The notes under the pieces are model-generated. The model did no database searches and was not told where the DNA came from. It saw only the letters and a program-made list of their open reading frames with translations. The position numbers and the translations under genes were made by a program. This document shows positions 1 to 9,117 of a DNA stretch of 64,000 nt, one piece after another. How positions within the stretch are numbered: the stretch's first letter is position 1; the number at the start of each line of letters is the position of its first letter. This DNA is from Aureococcus anophagefferens (lineage: Eukaryota; Sar; Pelagophyceae; Pelagomonadales; Pelagomonadaceae): NCBI RefSeq assembly GCF_000186865.1, contig NW_008705585.1, forward strand, positions 239,862-303,861, given 5' to 3'.

Positions 1-268
1 GGGAAAAAGACGTACCGCCGGGCGACCGCGGGCTCTCGTCGCCGCCGTCCTTCTTGTTCTTCGGGCTGCGCTTGCCCATGAGGGACGACATGGAGCTCGA
101 CGCCTGCTTGAGCCCCACGGACAGCATCTTGAACGACGACTGCCGCTTCTTCTCTTTTTTCGGGCTGCGCTTCCCCTTCTTGCTCGCCGGCGACCCGCCC
201 TCCGACGACGCCTCGCCCTCCTCGAGGGTCACGTCCTTCATCTCCGCCTCGCTCCCCTCCCGAGCCAT
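1..268 (-). CDS. Edge-cut gene, N-terminal 89 codons of a basic Ser/Lys-rich protein
   Basis: An open frame starts at an ATG (268) and runs off the left edge. The visible part begins MAREGSEAEMKDV, acidic at first, and then becomes Lys/Ser-rich. It contains two SPK-type patches (KRSPKKEKKR near residue 42 and KRSPKNKKD near residue 70), separated by a helical stretch KMLSVGLKQASSS. No catalytic motif or domain is recognised. The real frame is favoured over the long overlapping plus-strand frame because its composition (E, K, S, D mixture with little Pro/Arg runs) is protein-like, whereas the other strand gives Arg/Ala runs. The function is unknown; SP-K clusters are common in nuclear or cytoskeletal proteins, but that is only a guess. 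Confidence 0.5.
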   Translation of the reverse strand, partial: MAREGSEAEMKDVTLEEGEASSEGGSPASKKGKRSPKKEKKRQSSFKMLSVGLKQASSSMSSLMGKRSPKNKKDGGDESPRSPGGTSFS

Positions 269-545
269 GGCGCCGCTAGACGCCCCAGAGCAGCGCGGCG
301 CCCGACGGGCGGCGCGCCGTCCCGGCCGTGGTCACGCGCCCGGCGCGCGACCAGGATGGTGCGGCGGGCACGCCCGCGAGCGACGAGGCCGGGGGTGCGT
401 CGGCGGACCGGCGCCGGCGCCGCGGGCAGCCGAAAAAAGCCCGGGCAGCCTCGAGGCCTCCCAAATTGCCCGAGTGCCGCAGCCCAAAGGCAATGATGAA
501 AGGAGTTGCAGTTCTCGATCTCTAAAAAATGGCGCGCACCGCGCG

Positions 546-2353
546 CTAGACGAGGACGGCGTCGAGGGTCGGGAAGGCGTCGTCGGCGATGGGGACGAAC
601 TTGAAGGCGCCCGCCCGGGGCGCGGGCGCCGCGCCGACGGCGGGGAGGAGCGTGACGCCGTCGAGCGCGTCGTGCTCGCCGACGGTCGACGGCGCGAGGC
701 CGTAGGAGTCGTCGCGGAGTCTTCCGGACGCGAGGGAGTGGGCGTCGCCGGCGTCGAGGAGGCTGTCGCCGTCGAGGCAGGACGGCGGCCGCGGCGAGTC
801 GTTGGAAAACCGCGGCGGGTCGAACGCGCGCGCGGACGCGCTCCGCTCGTCGCCGTCGCCCGCCGCCGCCGCCGGCGCGCTCGGCAGCTCCGACTCGTCG
901 TCGAAGACGAAGGCGTCGTCGAAGGCGCCCCGGAGCTTCGACGCGTCCTCGGCGATCGGGCCGTCGTCGTCGCCGCCGTCATCGCGGAACGCGTCGCGGA
1001 GGCGGTGCGCGTCCTCGAGGCCCGGCGTCTCCTGGGTGATCGTTGCCGCGTCGCCGTCGTCGTCCGGGGCGTGCTCGCCGGCGGCGGCGGCGGCCGCGGC
1101 CGCGGCCTCGGATCTGAGCTTCCGCTTCCGCGCGGCGGCGGCGGCGACGGCCGCGCGCGCGGCGGGGCTCCCGGGGTCGAGGAACGTGAGGTTGCCCTTG
1201 CGGCACATGATCTCCGCGCCGTCGCGCTCGCGGACGACGCGCCAGCCGCCGTGCTTGGCGACGACGATCGTCCCCACCGCGCCCGTGCGCGAGCACGCGG
1301 CCATGCACCCGACGTCGGCCTGGCCGTTGCCCGAGGTCGCCGGCGCGGCCCGGGGCTTGCGCGCGGGGGCGGGCGCCGCGTCCTCCTCGGCCGTCTCGTC
1401 GCCCTCGGCCGACGGCGACGCGGCCGTCGCGACCGACGCGTCCGCCGGCGGGTCGTCCGCGCGCGCGCGGGCCTCGTCGCCGTCCGACGCGGGCGGCGCC
1501 CCGGCGTCGGCCGTGCCCCCGGGCACGACGTCCAACCCGTTCTTCCGGCGGACGACGACGTCGCCGGACGGCCGGCGGAGCTCGCGCCAGCCGCCGCTCT
1601 TGACGGCGACGACGACGCCGACGACGCCCGTGGCCCGGCACCGCGCCGTCTGGCCCATCTTCGGCTCGCCGTGGTTCGGCGCCGCGCCGGCCTTGACCTT
1701 CTTCGCCGCGGGCGCGCCGTCCGCCGCGGCCGCGCGCTTCTTCGCCGCCGGCTTCGCGGCGGCCTTGGCGACGCTCGGCCCCCGGCCGCCGCGGCCCCGG
1801 CCCCGGCCCCGGCCGCCGCCGCGCCCGCCGCCGCGCCGCCCGCGGCCCCGGCCCCGCTGCGCGGGCGCGGGCGCGGGCGCCTCCGACTCCTCGGTCTCGC
1901 TGCCCTCGCCGCGGCCGCCGTCGCCCGCCGCCGCCGGGACCGCCGCCGGCTCCCCCGCGGCGCGCACGAGAATCTCCGCGAGGCTCGCCAGGTCCATCTC
2001 CTCCGAGTCGTCGTCGTCGTAGAGCACCTTGAACCACCCGACCTCCATGTCGTACCTACGCAGAATTCGGGCTCGGGCGCGAGGGGGGGGGGGGGACCCC
2101 CGCCGACGCGGGAGGCCGCGCCCGATGACCTCGCCGCCGAAGAGCGTCATGCCGCCGCCGTCGTCGCTCGAGAAGAGCTTCTCCACGCGCCGCCCGACGT
2201 AGGTCCGCACCATGCCTGCGCGGGGGGCGTGCCTGGGGTGGGGGTGCAGGAGCCGCGGCGGCCGTCCCCGACGCCGGCCGACCCACGCGCGTGCTGGTGC
2301 CACTCCTCCTCGCTCATCCCGCCGTCCTCCGTCTTCCGCTTGCGCCGCGGCAT
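546..2353 (-). CDS. Nuclear-type protein with a Tudor-like domain, RGG tract and a two-copy repeat
   Basis: The start is placed at 2353 (MPRRKRKTEDGG). Two short introns are inferred: 2216-2286 (GT-AG), which joins HQHAR to MVRTYVGRRVEKLF in frame, and 2056-2121 (GC-TAG), which joins GGEVIG to YDMEVGWFKVLY. The joined stretch reads like a Tudor/chromo-barrel of the form VGRRVEKLF...GEVIGYD...WFKVLYDDDDSEEMDL, which many stramenopile chromatin proteins carry. After it come an RGG-rich basic tract, a Lys/Ala-rich linker, and two related modules with the shared pattern TGxVGxxVxxKxGGWRxxR (about residues 220-260 and 335-380). The C-terminus is acidic. A role in chromatin or RNA binding is inferred. 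The second intron overlaps a 13-G run whose length may be wrong; without the intron the frame stays open. Confidence 0.55.
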
Positions 2354-2635
2354 GCTAAGACGACTTGTCGGTGGAAGAGTGGGCGGGCGTGAACGAGGGG
2401 CTGCCACAAAGTCGTGCCCGGCAGGTACATCTGGCTCAACGTCGGCGCACGTATCAATCGCCTGTTTCAAAACAGAACCCGCCGGGGCTCTTTTGCGACT
2501 CGGATTCCGATGCGTGTGTTGTGTGGAGCCCAGGCGACACGCGGAGTCCCATCTGGCGGGGCTTACTGAGTATGTGAGCATGGGAAAACAAGAAGCCAGG
2601 CGCCCCCAAAAAATCGAGAGAAGTTAAAACGCGGC

Positions 2636-4475
2636 TCAAAACAGCGACGCGGCGCGGCCCTCGGCGTAGGCCGCGAGCGCGGCGGCGTCCGCGCGCGCGA
2701 CGCCGCGGCTCGCGAAGAACGCCGCGAGCGCCGCCGCGTCGCCCGCGGCGTCCTCGGGGTCCGCGACCGCGCCCTGGAGGTCGACGAAGACGACGGCGTC
2801 GCCCGGCGCGAGCAGGGCCGCGTAGCCGCCGCCGAGCGCGCCGTGCGCGAGGCGCGCGTCGCCGAAGAGCCGGCGGAGCGCGCGCGCCGCGCTCGCGTAG
2901 GCCGCCTCCCAGCGCGCCGCCGGCAGGTGCCTCACGTCCGCGAGGCGCGGCGCCGGCCGCTCCGGCGCGGCGCCGACGAACGCCGTGACGAGCACGGGGC
3001 CCCGCGCGAGCACGGGCGCCGGCGCGACGCCCCGCGCGCGCCGGTGGGCCCGGAGCAGGTTCCGGAGCTCGCGCTCCGCGGCCTCGGCGCCGTTGAGGTG
3101 CGTCCGCCGCGACTGGCCCGCCCAGCGCCGGTCGTCGCCCGGCCGCGACCGCCCGTGGAACGCCGTGACGGCGAGGAAGCGGTGCGGCATCGCCCGCCGC
3201 GCGGCGACGTCGAAGCCCACGCCCCTGGCGAACGAGGCCAGCGGCGCGTCCGCGCTCGCTTCCGAGGGCGGCGCCGCGGAGGAGGCGTCGTCGGCGCCGG
3301 GCGGCGCGGCGGAGGCGCCGTCGTCGTCGTCGTCGGCGCCGTCGTCGTCGTCATCGTCGTCGTCGGCGCCGTCGTCGTCGTCGTCGGCGCCGTCGCCTTC
3401 GGCGCCGTCGCCCGCGCCGTCGCCCGCGCCCGACGTCTCGCCGGCGCCCGCGCAGACCCAGAAGCTCCGCTCGTCGCCCTCCTTGACGAGGCGCGCCTGG
3501 GACAGCGACGCGACGGCGCACGCGCCGCGGCCCCGGAGCGCGCCGAGGACCGCGTCCGCGGCGGCGGCGACGCCGTCGGGGCGGCCCTTGGGCGGCGTCC
3601 TCCGGGGCGCGGCGTCGCCGCCCCGGCGCCCGCCCGCGTCGGCCTTGCGCTGGAACGCGACGAGGTCGTGGTAGCACCGCGCGGGGACGCGCGACGACCG
3701 CAGGTCCCCCGCGCCGTCGATCTCCGCCTCGAGCGTCCGCGCCTTGAGCAGCTCGTCGAGGCGCCCGTCGTGCTTGCTCACGAGCGAGCCGTCGGCCTGG
3801 GCAGCAAAAGGGTGCGAAATTCCCAAATTCAAAGGCTCCGATCTCGGTCGTTTTCCGCTCGTTTCGGCTGATTTTTGGACGAGCGATCATCTCTCGGATT
3901 GCTCTCGAAGCGTGGGTGCTGTCTTCGAAACGCGCGCGCGCGCGGAACACTCGCGTTGAAGCGACGTTGAATCACCCTTTTCCTGCCCTGCCGTCGGCGC
4001 GCCGCCCGATGAGGCCCCGCGACGACGCGACGCGATCCGCGCCGTCCGCGAGCTCGACGCCCTCCGCGGCGAGCGCGTCGCCCAGGACGTCGTCCCGGAC
4101 CTCCTCGGCGGCGGCCGGCGGCGGGCGGCAGGCCTCGTCGTCGTCGTAGCCGAGGCGCACCTTCTCGTGGCGCGCCGCCGCGGCGCGCTTCCGTCGCTCG
4201 CTCGCGCCCCAGCGCGCGAAGCTAGCCTTCTCCTCCTCGTCGGCGAGCGCGAGCGCGAGCGCGAGCGACGCGTCGTCGTCGGTCGTCGGCGGCGGCGCGT
4301 CGAGCTTCGACGCTTCGAGCGCCTCTCGTAACGCGTCGTCGTCCGGCGGTCCGTCCGCGAGCGACGCTCTCAGAGCCGCCTGCAGGTCGTCGTCGCCGGC
4401 GTCCTCGGCCTGCTGCGTGATGATGTCGCTGATGGACTGCGGCTTTGCCTTCGGCACGCTGCCCCAGGCGGACAT
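2636..4475 (-). CDS. RIOK3-like: RIO3-family atypical kinase, probably catalytically dead (RIOK3-like)
   Basis: Two exons (4475-3999 and 3796-2636) are joined in phase 0 across an introner and give about 545 residues. The N-terminus (SAWGSVPK...SISDIITQQ) matches the RIOK3-type start, and the joined exon boundary restores GLIGRRADGSLVSKHD, equivalent to the RIOK3 GFIGK...TKHD region. The RIO fold is seen in AERELRNLLRAHRRARG, GPVLVTAFVG, APRLADV and VVFVDLQGAV. RIO kinases act in small-subunit ribosome maturation. The usual catalytic HAD is HGA here (LAHGALGGGY), and the VAIK-type lysine position reads AVTAF, so activity is doubtful. The metal-site Asp (VDLQ) is kept. A poly-Asp insert from GTC repeats (about 3310-3400) lies in the middle. 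Confidence 0.75.
3797..3990 (-). mobile_element. Introner family A, copy 1 (inside the RIO gene)
   Basis: The host gene is uninterrupted when 3797-3998 is removed. The flanks carry a 9-base direct repeat GCCGTCGGC (3790-3796 region and 3990-3998); the 8-bp target duplication begins with GC in gene sense, so the intron is GC-AG. The ends are inverted repeats (GGGCAGCAAAAGGGTG and CACCCTTTTCCTGCCC). The acceptor CAG lies in the element end and the donor dinucleotide lies in the duplicated host sequence. The interior is in the opposite orientation to copies 2 and 3 relative to the host gene. Confidence 0.9.
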
Positions 4476-4736
4476 GGTACGGTTCAGCGGCGCGACGCTG
4501 CCGCTTTGCGTTGGAGTGTGTGCACTTCGTTTCGAACGCAGCGCTGAGGACGGCCGACTCGTGCTTTGAGGACGACAGCGATGCGATTCAGCACGACGTC
4601 GCGACGCTGCGTGGCGGCGAACGCGCGACGACGCCGCTGGTGGTCGACGCGGACGACTGTGGCACCGGTCTCCGAAGCCGCAAAGCCCCAGCGGCGGCGT
4701 CCCGTAGGGGGCCCTGCGCGACGGTGCGTGCCGCGG

Positions 4737-5060
4737 TCCCCGGCCACGTCCCCGGCCCGTGCCCGGGCCGTGCCCGGGGCCCCGTGCCGGGCCCGTGCCG
4801 GGCCTCCCCGGCCCGTGCCCGGCCCGTGCCCGGGGCCCGTGCCGAGTAGCCTCCGAGTGCCGGGCCCGTGCCGGGCCGCGTGGCCCGTGCCCGGCCCGTG
4901 CCCGGGGGCCCGTGCCGAGTGCCGTGCCGCGTGCCGGGCCCGTGCCGGGCCGCGTGCCCGGAGCGCATTTACCGTGCCGGAACCCCCGTGCCCGCCGTCC
5001 CCGGCCCCCGTCCCGCCGGGCCGGGGCCGGACCGTCGTGCAGGGGCCCGTTCCCGTGCCT
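4737..5060. repeat. GC-rich minisatellite
   Basis: This is a degenerate tandem array built from short G/C words such as GGCCCGTGCC and CCCGTGCCGGG, ending near 5060. It is stop-poor in all frames, which explains the overlapping frames there, but the translations are only Gly/Pro/Ala/Arg. The flanking 4476-4736 shows no convincing gene; it is the likely promoter side of the RIO-family gene. Confidence 0.7.
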
Positions 5061-5129
5061 CGCCGCCCAGCGCTGGCCCCAGAAACCCCTAAAAGGGCCC
5101 AGAGGGGCTAAGCGTACGTCTGCTAGGAC

Positions 5130-5138
5130 AAAAAAAAA
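5130..5138 (-). terminator. RNA polymerase III terminator of tRNA-Arg
   Basis: A run of nine A on the plus strand (nine T in the transcribed sense) lies two bases after the tRNA 3' end, as expected for Pol III termination. Confidence 0.85.
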
Positions 5139-5139
5139 G

Positions 5140-5212
5140 AGCCGCTGATGGGACTCGAACCCACAATCTTCGCCTTAGGAGGGCGACGCCTTATCCATTA
5201 GGCCACACCGGC
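5140..5212 (-). tRNA. trnR-CCU: tRNA-Arg (anticodon CCU)
   Basis: On the minus strand the sequence folds as a tRNA. The acceptor 5' strand is GCCGGTG and the 3' strand is CAGCGGC, with one G-G mismatch at the fifth pair. The D arm is GCC TAATGGATAA GGC and the anticodon arm is TCGCC CTCCTAA GGCGA, giving anticodon CCT. The T arm is GTGGG TTCGAGT CCCAT. Anticodon CCU reads AGG arginine codons. No intron is present and CCA is not encoded. The A box (TGGCCTAATGG) and B box (GGTTCGAGTCC) are intact. Confidence 0.93.
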
Positions 5213-5258
5213 TCGGCCGCAAGATATTCAGCAAATAATAATTTCCGAACCCACGATC

Positions 5259-5308
5259 GCCGGCCAAAAATCGCAGCTGAGAGTTCCTCAGCCGGCCAAA
5301 AATCGCAA
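5259..5308. repeat. Short direct repeat next to the tRNA
   Basis: The 17-base word GCCGGCCAAAAATCGCA occurs twice, about 31 bases apart, in the spacer between the tRNA and the kelch gene. No function is assigned. Confidence 0.6.
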
Positions 5309-5432
5309 CGCCAGAAGATGCTGGCTCAGTTGCACAACTATCCCGGCGAGGCCTCCGGCGAAGCGGCCGCGAAGAATTAAAAAATTAAAATATCTCTTTG
5401 CAAGCGACTCAGAAAAATATCCCTCTCCTCCT

Positions 5433-6441
5433 TTAGTCCCCCCGGTCCACCTCCAGCCGGAACGCGTCCCCGAACGTCCGCACGAGGGGCTGCCAGCCGT
5501 TCGTCAGGAGCAGCGTCGACTCGTCGAGCGGCGCGAAGCACGCCGCGTTGCGCGCTTGAGGCGCCGCGTCCTCCTCCGCCGTACCGTCGACGAGCAGACG
5601 CCACTCGCCCGCGTCGACGTCGAGCGCCCAGAGGTCCCGGAGCGGCTCGAGCACCTTGCCGACCTTGCGCGCGCCGCCGTAGACGAAAGGCAAACGTCGG
5701 CGCGACCGCGGCCGTCGCCGCCGACGCGCCCGCGCGCGGGCCCGGCGACGCGCCCGTCGTGCGGACCTCGCGCCAGTCCATGCGCGCGACGTCCAGGACG
5801 TAGGCGTCGCCGAGCTCGACGCCGTCGGACACGCCGCCGAAGACGAGCACGTCGTCGCCGACGCGCGCGGCCGCGGCCATGGTCCGCGCGCTCGGGGCCC
5901 GGCCCGTGGGCTGCGGGAACGACTCGACGACGCCGTCGGCGTACAAATACGTCGCGCCGTCGGCGACGACGACGGCCCTGTCGCCGAGGCCGACGGCGAC
6001 GTGGTTCTTGAAGGGCGCCGGCAGCGACCCGACGCGGCGCCAGGCCGCGCCGTCGTGGGCCCAGCAGTCGTCGAGCGTCTTCTTCGCCGCCATGTCCCAG
6101 CCGCCGAAGACGACGAAGTCGCCGCCGACGACGGCCGCCGCCGCGCACAAGCGCGGGCCCGGCCGCTCGCCGCCGGCCGCGTCGACGGCGCGCCACCGCA
6201 GGCCCATGCCGCCCTTGGGCGCCGGGTCGAAGTGCCACAGTTCGTCGAGCACCGCGCGCTGGTCGTCGAGCCCGCCGAATAGCCACGCGCCCGAAGGGCC
6301 AGAGGCGCACGCCGCGCCCGACCGCCCGCTCGGCGCCGCGTTGCGGAGCTCCGTCCACTGGCAGCGCAGTCTAGACAGCTTCGCGTTGTTCGACAGGGCC
6401 GCCGCGGCGGCGAGGAGGAGCGGGTAGCGGGCGACGCGCAT
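5433..6441 (-). CDS. Secreted kelch-repeat protein, with an apparent frameshift
   Basis: The start is at 6441 with a signal-peptide-like N-terminus (MRVARYPLLLAAAAALSNN). Kelch blades follow, each with a double Gly and a W/Y-type pattern: AWLFGGLDDQ...LDELWHF, FVVFGGWDM...LDDCWAH, VLVFGGVSDG...GDAYVLD, and after the frame break FVYGGARKV...LRDLWALD. The reading frame breaks at an AAA run at 5686-5688. Removing one A joins ...VAPTFA to FVYGGARK and lets the protein end at DRGD (stop 5433-5435). Kelch propellers usually bind proteins or sugars; the ligand is unknown. The break could be an assembly indel or a real mutation; the intact blade after it favours an indel. Confidence 0.75.
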
Positions 6442-6469
6442 CGTGGAAGCAGTGCGGCGCGGTGGAGTA

Positions 6470-6640
6470 GTTGACGCTTGAGCAGCGGTTGACGCTTTAG
6501 CAGCGGCGACGCAGCGGTCGACGCGTTCGCAGCGGCGCGCGACGACGCAGCGGTGGACGCTCGAGCGGCGGCGCACGACGCGACGATCGAGCGACGGCGC
6601 ACGACGCGACGATCGAGTAGGATCGCGCAGCACGAGGCGG
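6470..6640. repeat. Degenerate direct repeats in a divergent promoter region
   Basis: Words such as GACGCTTGAGCAGCGG and CGACGATCGAGCGACGGCG recur imperfectly between the start of the kelch gene and the gene beginning at 6723. Several promoter-proximal tandem duplications like this occur in the window. Confidence 0.55.
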
Positions 6641-6722
6641 CCGGGGGGGAAACATCTCCGGCCGCAGGATTGTGTGAAGTTTGGGTGAAGCAGCCGCGCG
6701 CGCTGATCGATATCCGGAGAGC

Positions 6723-7642
6723 ATGGAGCCCGGGGAGAAGCCCAACGACCTGACGGGCCTGAGCTTCACGAACCTGCACAAGACGCCGGACCGCATCCGG
6801 ACGAACGCGCTGCAGTCGGCGATGCGCAAGCCGGTCGTGCCCAAGGACTTTGTACGCAGCCCGCCTCCTCCCCGACGAGGCGCCGACCCCGGCGCGCCCG
6901 CAGGTGAAGCCGCGCCCGGCGCAGCACCACTTTTTCTACCACGTCAAGCCGCCCCGGGGGTCGCTCAAGGCGCTCGCCGAGGACCGGCAGGCCTTCAAGA
7001 GCGCCCACAAACCCATCGCGAATCAGATTGGCAACTCGCCGCGCGCTCCCGGCGCGGCGCGCGGGTGCTTCGACGCCCGTCGTCCGAGAGCTCGGACGTG
7101 GCTCGGCTCCGGGAGCGATGCGAGACGAAGCAAAAGAGAGCGCGGCTCGTCCGAGGAGAAGGAAGACCTCAAAATCCTCACCGAGACGAAGCAAAAGAGA
7201 GCGCGGCTCGTCCGAGGAGAAGGAAGACCTCAAAATCCTCACCGAGACGAAGCAAAAGAGAGCGCGGCTCGTCCGAGGAGACGAAAGAAACCCGAACCTT
7301 AGGTACGCGGACCCGGAGCTCTACTCCTACGGCGCGCTGCCGCCCATGCTCCACAGCACGCAGGCGCGCTACCGGCCGACGGACCCCGGCGAGGCCGGCC
7401 CGCCGGCGGCGCAGTACGGCATCCACCCCGTGGACAGCGTCGACGTCACGAACCCGAGCAGCCTCACGAACCAGACCAAGTACCGCGTCAAGGTCAAGCC
7501 CTGGGAGAACCGGAGCCTCGCCATGATCAGCGCCATCTCCGACGGCGAGCACGTCCCCGCCGACGTCGCGCCCTGGGACTCGACGATCCGCAAGCCGGAC
7601 GTCGGCCTCTGGCGACCGCCCGAGCGCCACCGCGCGGTCTGA
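6723..7642 (+). CDS. Unknown conserved-looking protein, three exons
   Basis: The start is at 6723 (MEPGEKPNDLTGLSF). Intron 1 (6852-6903, GT-AG, 52 nt) joins VVPKDF to VKPRPAQHHFFYHVK in phase 0. Intron 2 (about 7065-7302, GT donor, TTAG acceptor) joins in phase 2 to YADPELYSYGALPP, and the frame then runs to the stop at 7642 (...RPPERHRAV). Intron 2 contains the 61-bp tandem repeat. The product of about 210 residues is hydrophilic, lacks a signal peptide or membrane segment, and has a compositionally normal C-terminal half (KVKPWENRSLAMISAIS). No family is recognised. The donor of intron 2 is the least certain boundary. Confidence 0.6.
7121..7285. repeat. 61-bp tandem repeat, about 2.7 copies, inside an intron
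   Basis: Copies start at 7121, 7182 and 7243, each beginning CGAGACGAAGCAAAAGAGAG. The unit is 61 bp, not a multiple of three, and the copies are nearly identical. This fits a non-coding position inside intron 2 of the host gene and a recent origin. Confidence 0.9.
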
Positions 7643-7695
7643 GGCGGCGTAACGGCGCGGCTTTTGTTATCGATGTTCCAATGTGTCAGGGGCCC

Positions 7696-8868
7696 CTAGC
7701 GCAGCAGCCCGACGACCGTCGAGAACGTGTGCACGAAGGTCCGCGCGCCCACGGGCCCGATCTCGCCGTTCGCGAAGAAGCCCGCGAGCTCGAGCTCGCG
7801 CCCGAGCGCCGCGGCCAGCGCCCGGCTCTCGACGTCGGCCTCGCCGTAGAGCGCGGGCCCGCGGCCGACGCAGGGCACAATGAGCCCGCCCGCGCCGCCC
7901 GTGAGCCGCGCCGCCGCGTCCTCGAGCTCGCGCTTCGCCGCCTGCGGCCCGAACGCGTGCAGCTGGATCGCGACGTCCTCAGCCGCGAGGAGGTCCGGCG
8001 CCGCGCCGATCGCTAGCGCCGACGCCTCCCGGTTCATGCCGAGCAGCTGCCGGACCACGTAGGCGTCCGGCGCGTCCGCGCGCGCGGGCCCGCCGTCCGC
8101 GGCGGCCCGCGTCGGCACGCGGACGCCGATCTTCAGGTCGCCCATCATCGGGTTCCAGTCCGCGAGGACCGGGTCGAGCGCCGCGCCGACGTCCGATCCG
8201 TCGAGGGCCCGCACGACGTTCCCCTCGCACGCCGTCACTTTGAACGCCGGCCCGACGGGCGTCGCGCCCTGGCCGACGACGGCGTCGAGCGTCGCGCCGT
8301 GCAGCGCGAGCCCCACGACGCCGCCGTCGAGCGCGTCGCCGCCGAGGTACAGATCGCTCTCCGTCGCGATGCCGCCGACCTTCGTGCTCCAGGGCAGCGC
8401 CGCGTCCATGCGCGCGAGCCAGCCCTCGATGTCGAAGCCGGTCCGCCGCGGCGGCGCCGCCAGCAGGAGCAGCGGCGGCGCGTCTTCCGGCGCGGCGNNN
8501 NNNNNNNNNNNNNNNNNNNNNNNNNNNNNNNNNNNNNNNNNNNNNNNGGGCAGGTCCGGCAGGCCGTCGGGCGGCGAGTGGAAGGGCGTGGCCGCGGCGC
8601 CGCCGAGCGCGAGCGCGACGACGCGCGGCTCGGGGCCCTCCGGCGGCCCGTAGTGCTCGCGGCCGCCGCCGACGAGGCCGCCGGCCGTCCGCGCGCCGAC
8701 GGCCGCGCCGCACGCGTCCGCGGCCGCTCGCGCGACGAACGCCGCGTCGCTCGCGTCCGTGAGCCACAGCAGCGCGTCGGGCGCGCCGGCGGCCGCTATT
8801 TCTTTGGCGAACTCGGCGCCGAGCGCCGCGGGAGTCGGAGCGCGGCACGCGATGGAGCGGAGCAGCAT
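7696..8868 (-). CDS. FIST-domain protein, copy 1 (contains an assembly gap)
   Basis: The C-terminal part has the FIST_C signature: CVGRGPALYG followed by ELAGFFANGEIGP and a final HTFSTVVGLLR. The N-terminal part (DALLWLTDAS...VGARTAGGLVGGG) fits FIST_N. FIST domains (named from F-box and intracellular signal transduction proteins) are proposed small-ligand sensors; no F-box is visible here. The start is placed at 8868 (MLLRSIAC); an in-frame ATG at 8970 would add 34 residues, but that stretch lies in a tandem duplication. A 50-N gap removes about 17 codons or more near residue 110. A paralogue lies at 10588-11931. Confidence 0.75.
   Translation of the reverse strand: MLLRSIACRAPTPAALGAEFAKEIAAAGAPDALLWLTDASDAAFVARAAADACGAAVGARTAGGLVGGGREHYGPPEGPEPRVVALALGGAAATPFHSPPDGLPDLPXXXXXXXXXXXXXXXXXAAPEDAPPLLLLAAPPRRTGFDIEGWLARMDAALPWSTKVGGIATESDLYLGGDALDGGVVGLALHGATLDAVVGQGATPVGPAFKVTACEGNVVRALDGSDVGAALDPVLADWNPMMGDLKIGVRVPTRAAADGGPARADAPDAYVVRQLLGMNREASALAIGAAPDLLAAEDVAIQLHAFGPQAAKRELEDAAARLTGGAGGLIVPCVGRGPALYGEADVESRALAAALGRELELAGFFANGEIGPVGARTFVHTFSTVVGLLR
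8498..8547. other. Assembly gap (50 N)
   Basis: There are fifty N characters inside the FIST gene. The round length suggests a placeholder, so the true number of missing bases is unknown, although the frame is open on both sides with 50 N. Confidence 0.99.
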
Positions 8869-8887
8869 GTTGTGGTTGTGCCGCCAC

Positions 8888-9036
8888 CTGTTGCACACCA
8901 CGTCGTAGGAGGCGTCGCGCGCTGGTGCAGCGCTTAAATCTAGGACGGTAGACGCGTCGCGCTGTTGCACACCACGTCGCAGGAGGCGTCGCGCGCTGGT
9001 GCAGCGCTTGAATTTAGAACGGTAGACGCGTCGCGC
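8888..9036. repeat. 74-bp tandem duplication upstream of FIST copy 1
   Basis: Two copies with period 74 start at 8888 and 8962 (CTGTTGCACACCACGTCG). They differ at only a few bases. They cover the 5' flank or 5' UTR of the FIST gene. Confidence 0.9.
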
Positions 9037-9117
9037 GCTGCGTCAAAACGCGCTCATAGCCAGCGCAGAGCTGCGAAACCTTCACTGGTTGACCTTTTTA
9101 CTACACGCCAGCGTGCC

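Noticed and set aside
54..2627. 857-residue plus-strand open frame
   Set aside because: It is Arg/Ala/Gly-rich and antisense to a better protein-like frame with domain features; long frames are expected by chance at this GC content.
4566..5148. Several overlapping frames between the RIO-family gene and the tRNA
   Set aside because: They arise from the GC minisatellite; the products are Pro/Gly/Arg/Ala only.
5213..5430. A second tRNA or small RNA next to tRNA-Arg
   Set aside because: No cloverleaf or B box was found; only a short direct repeat is present.
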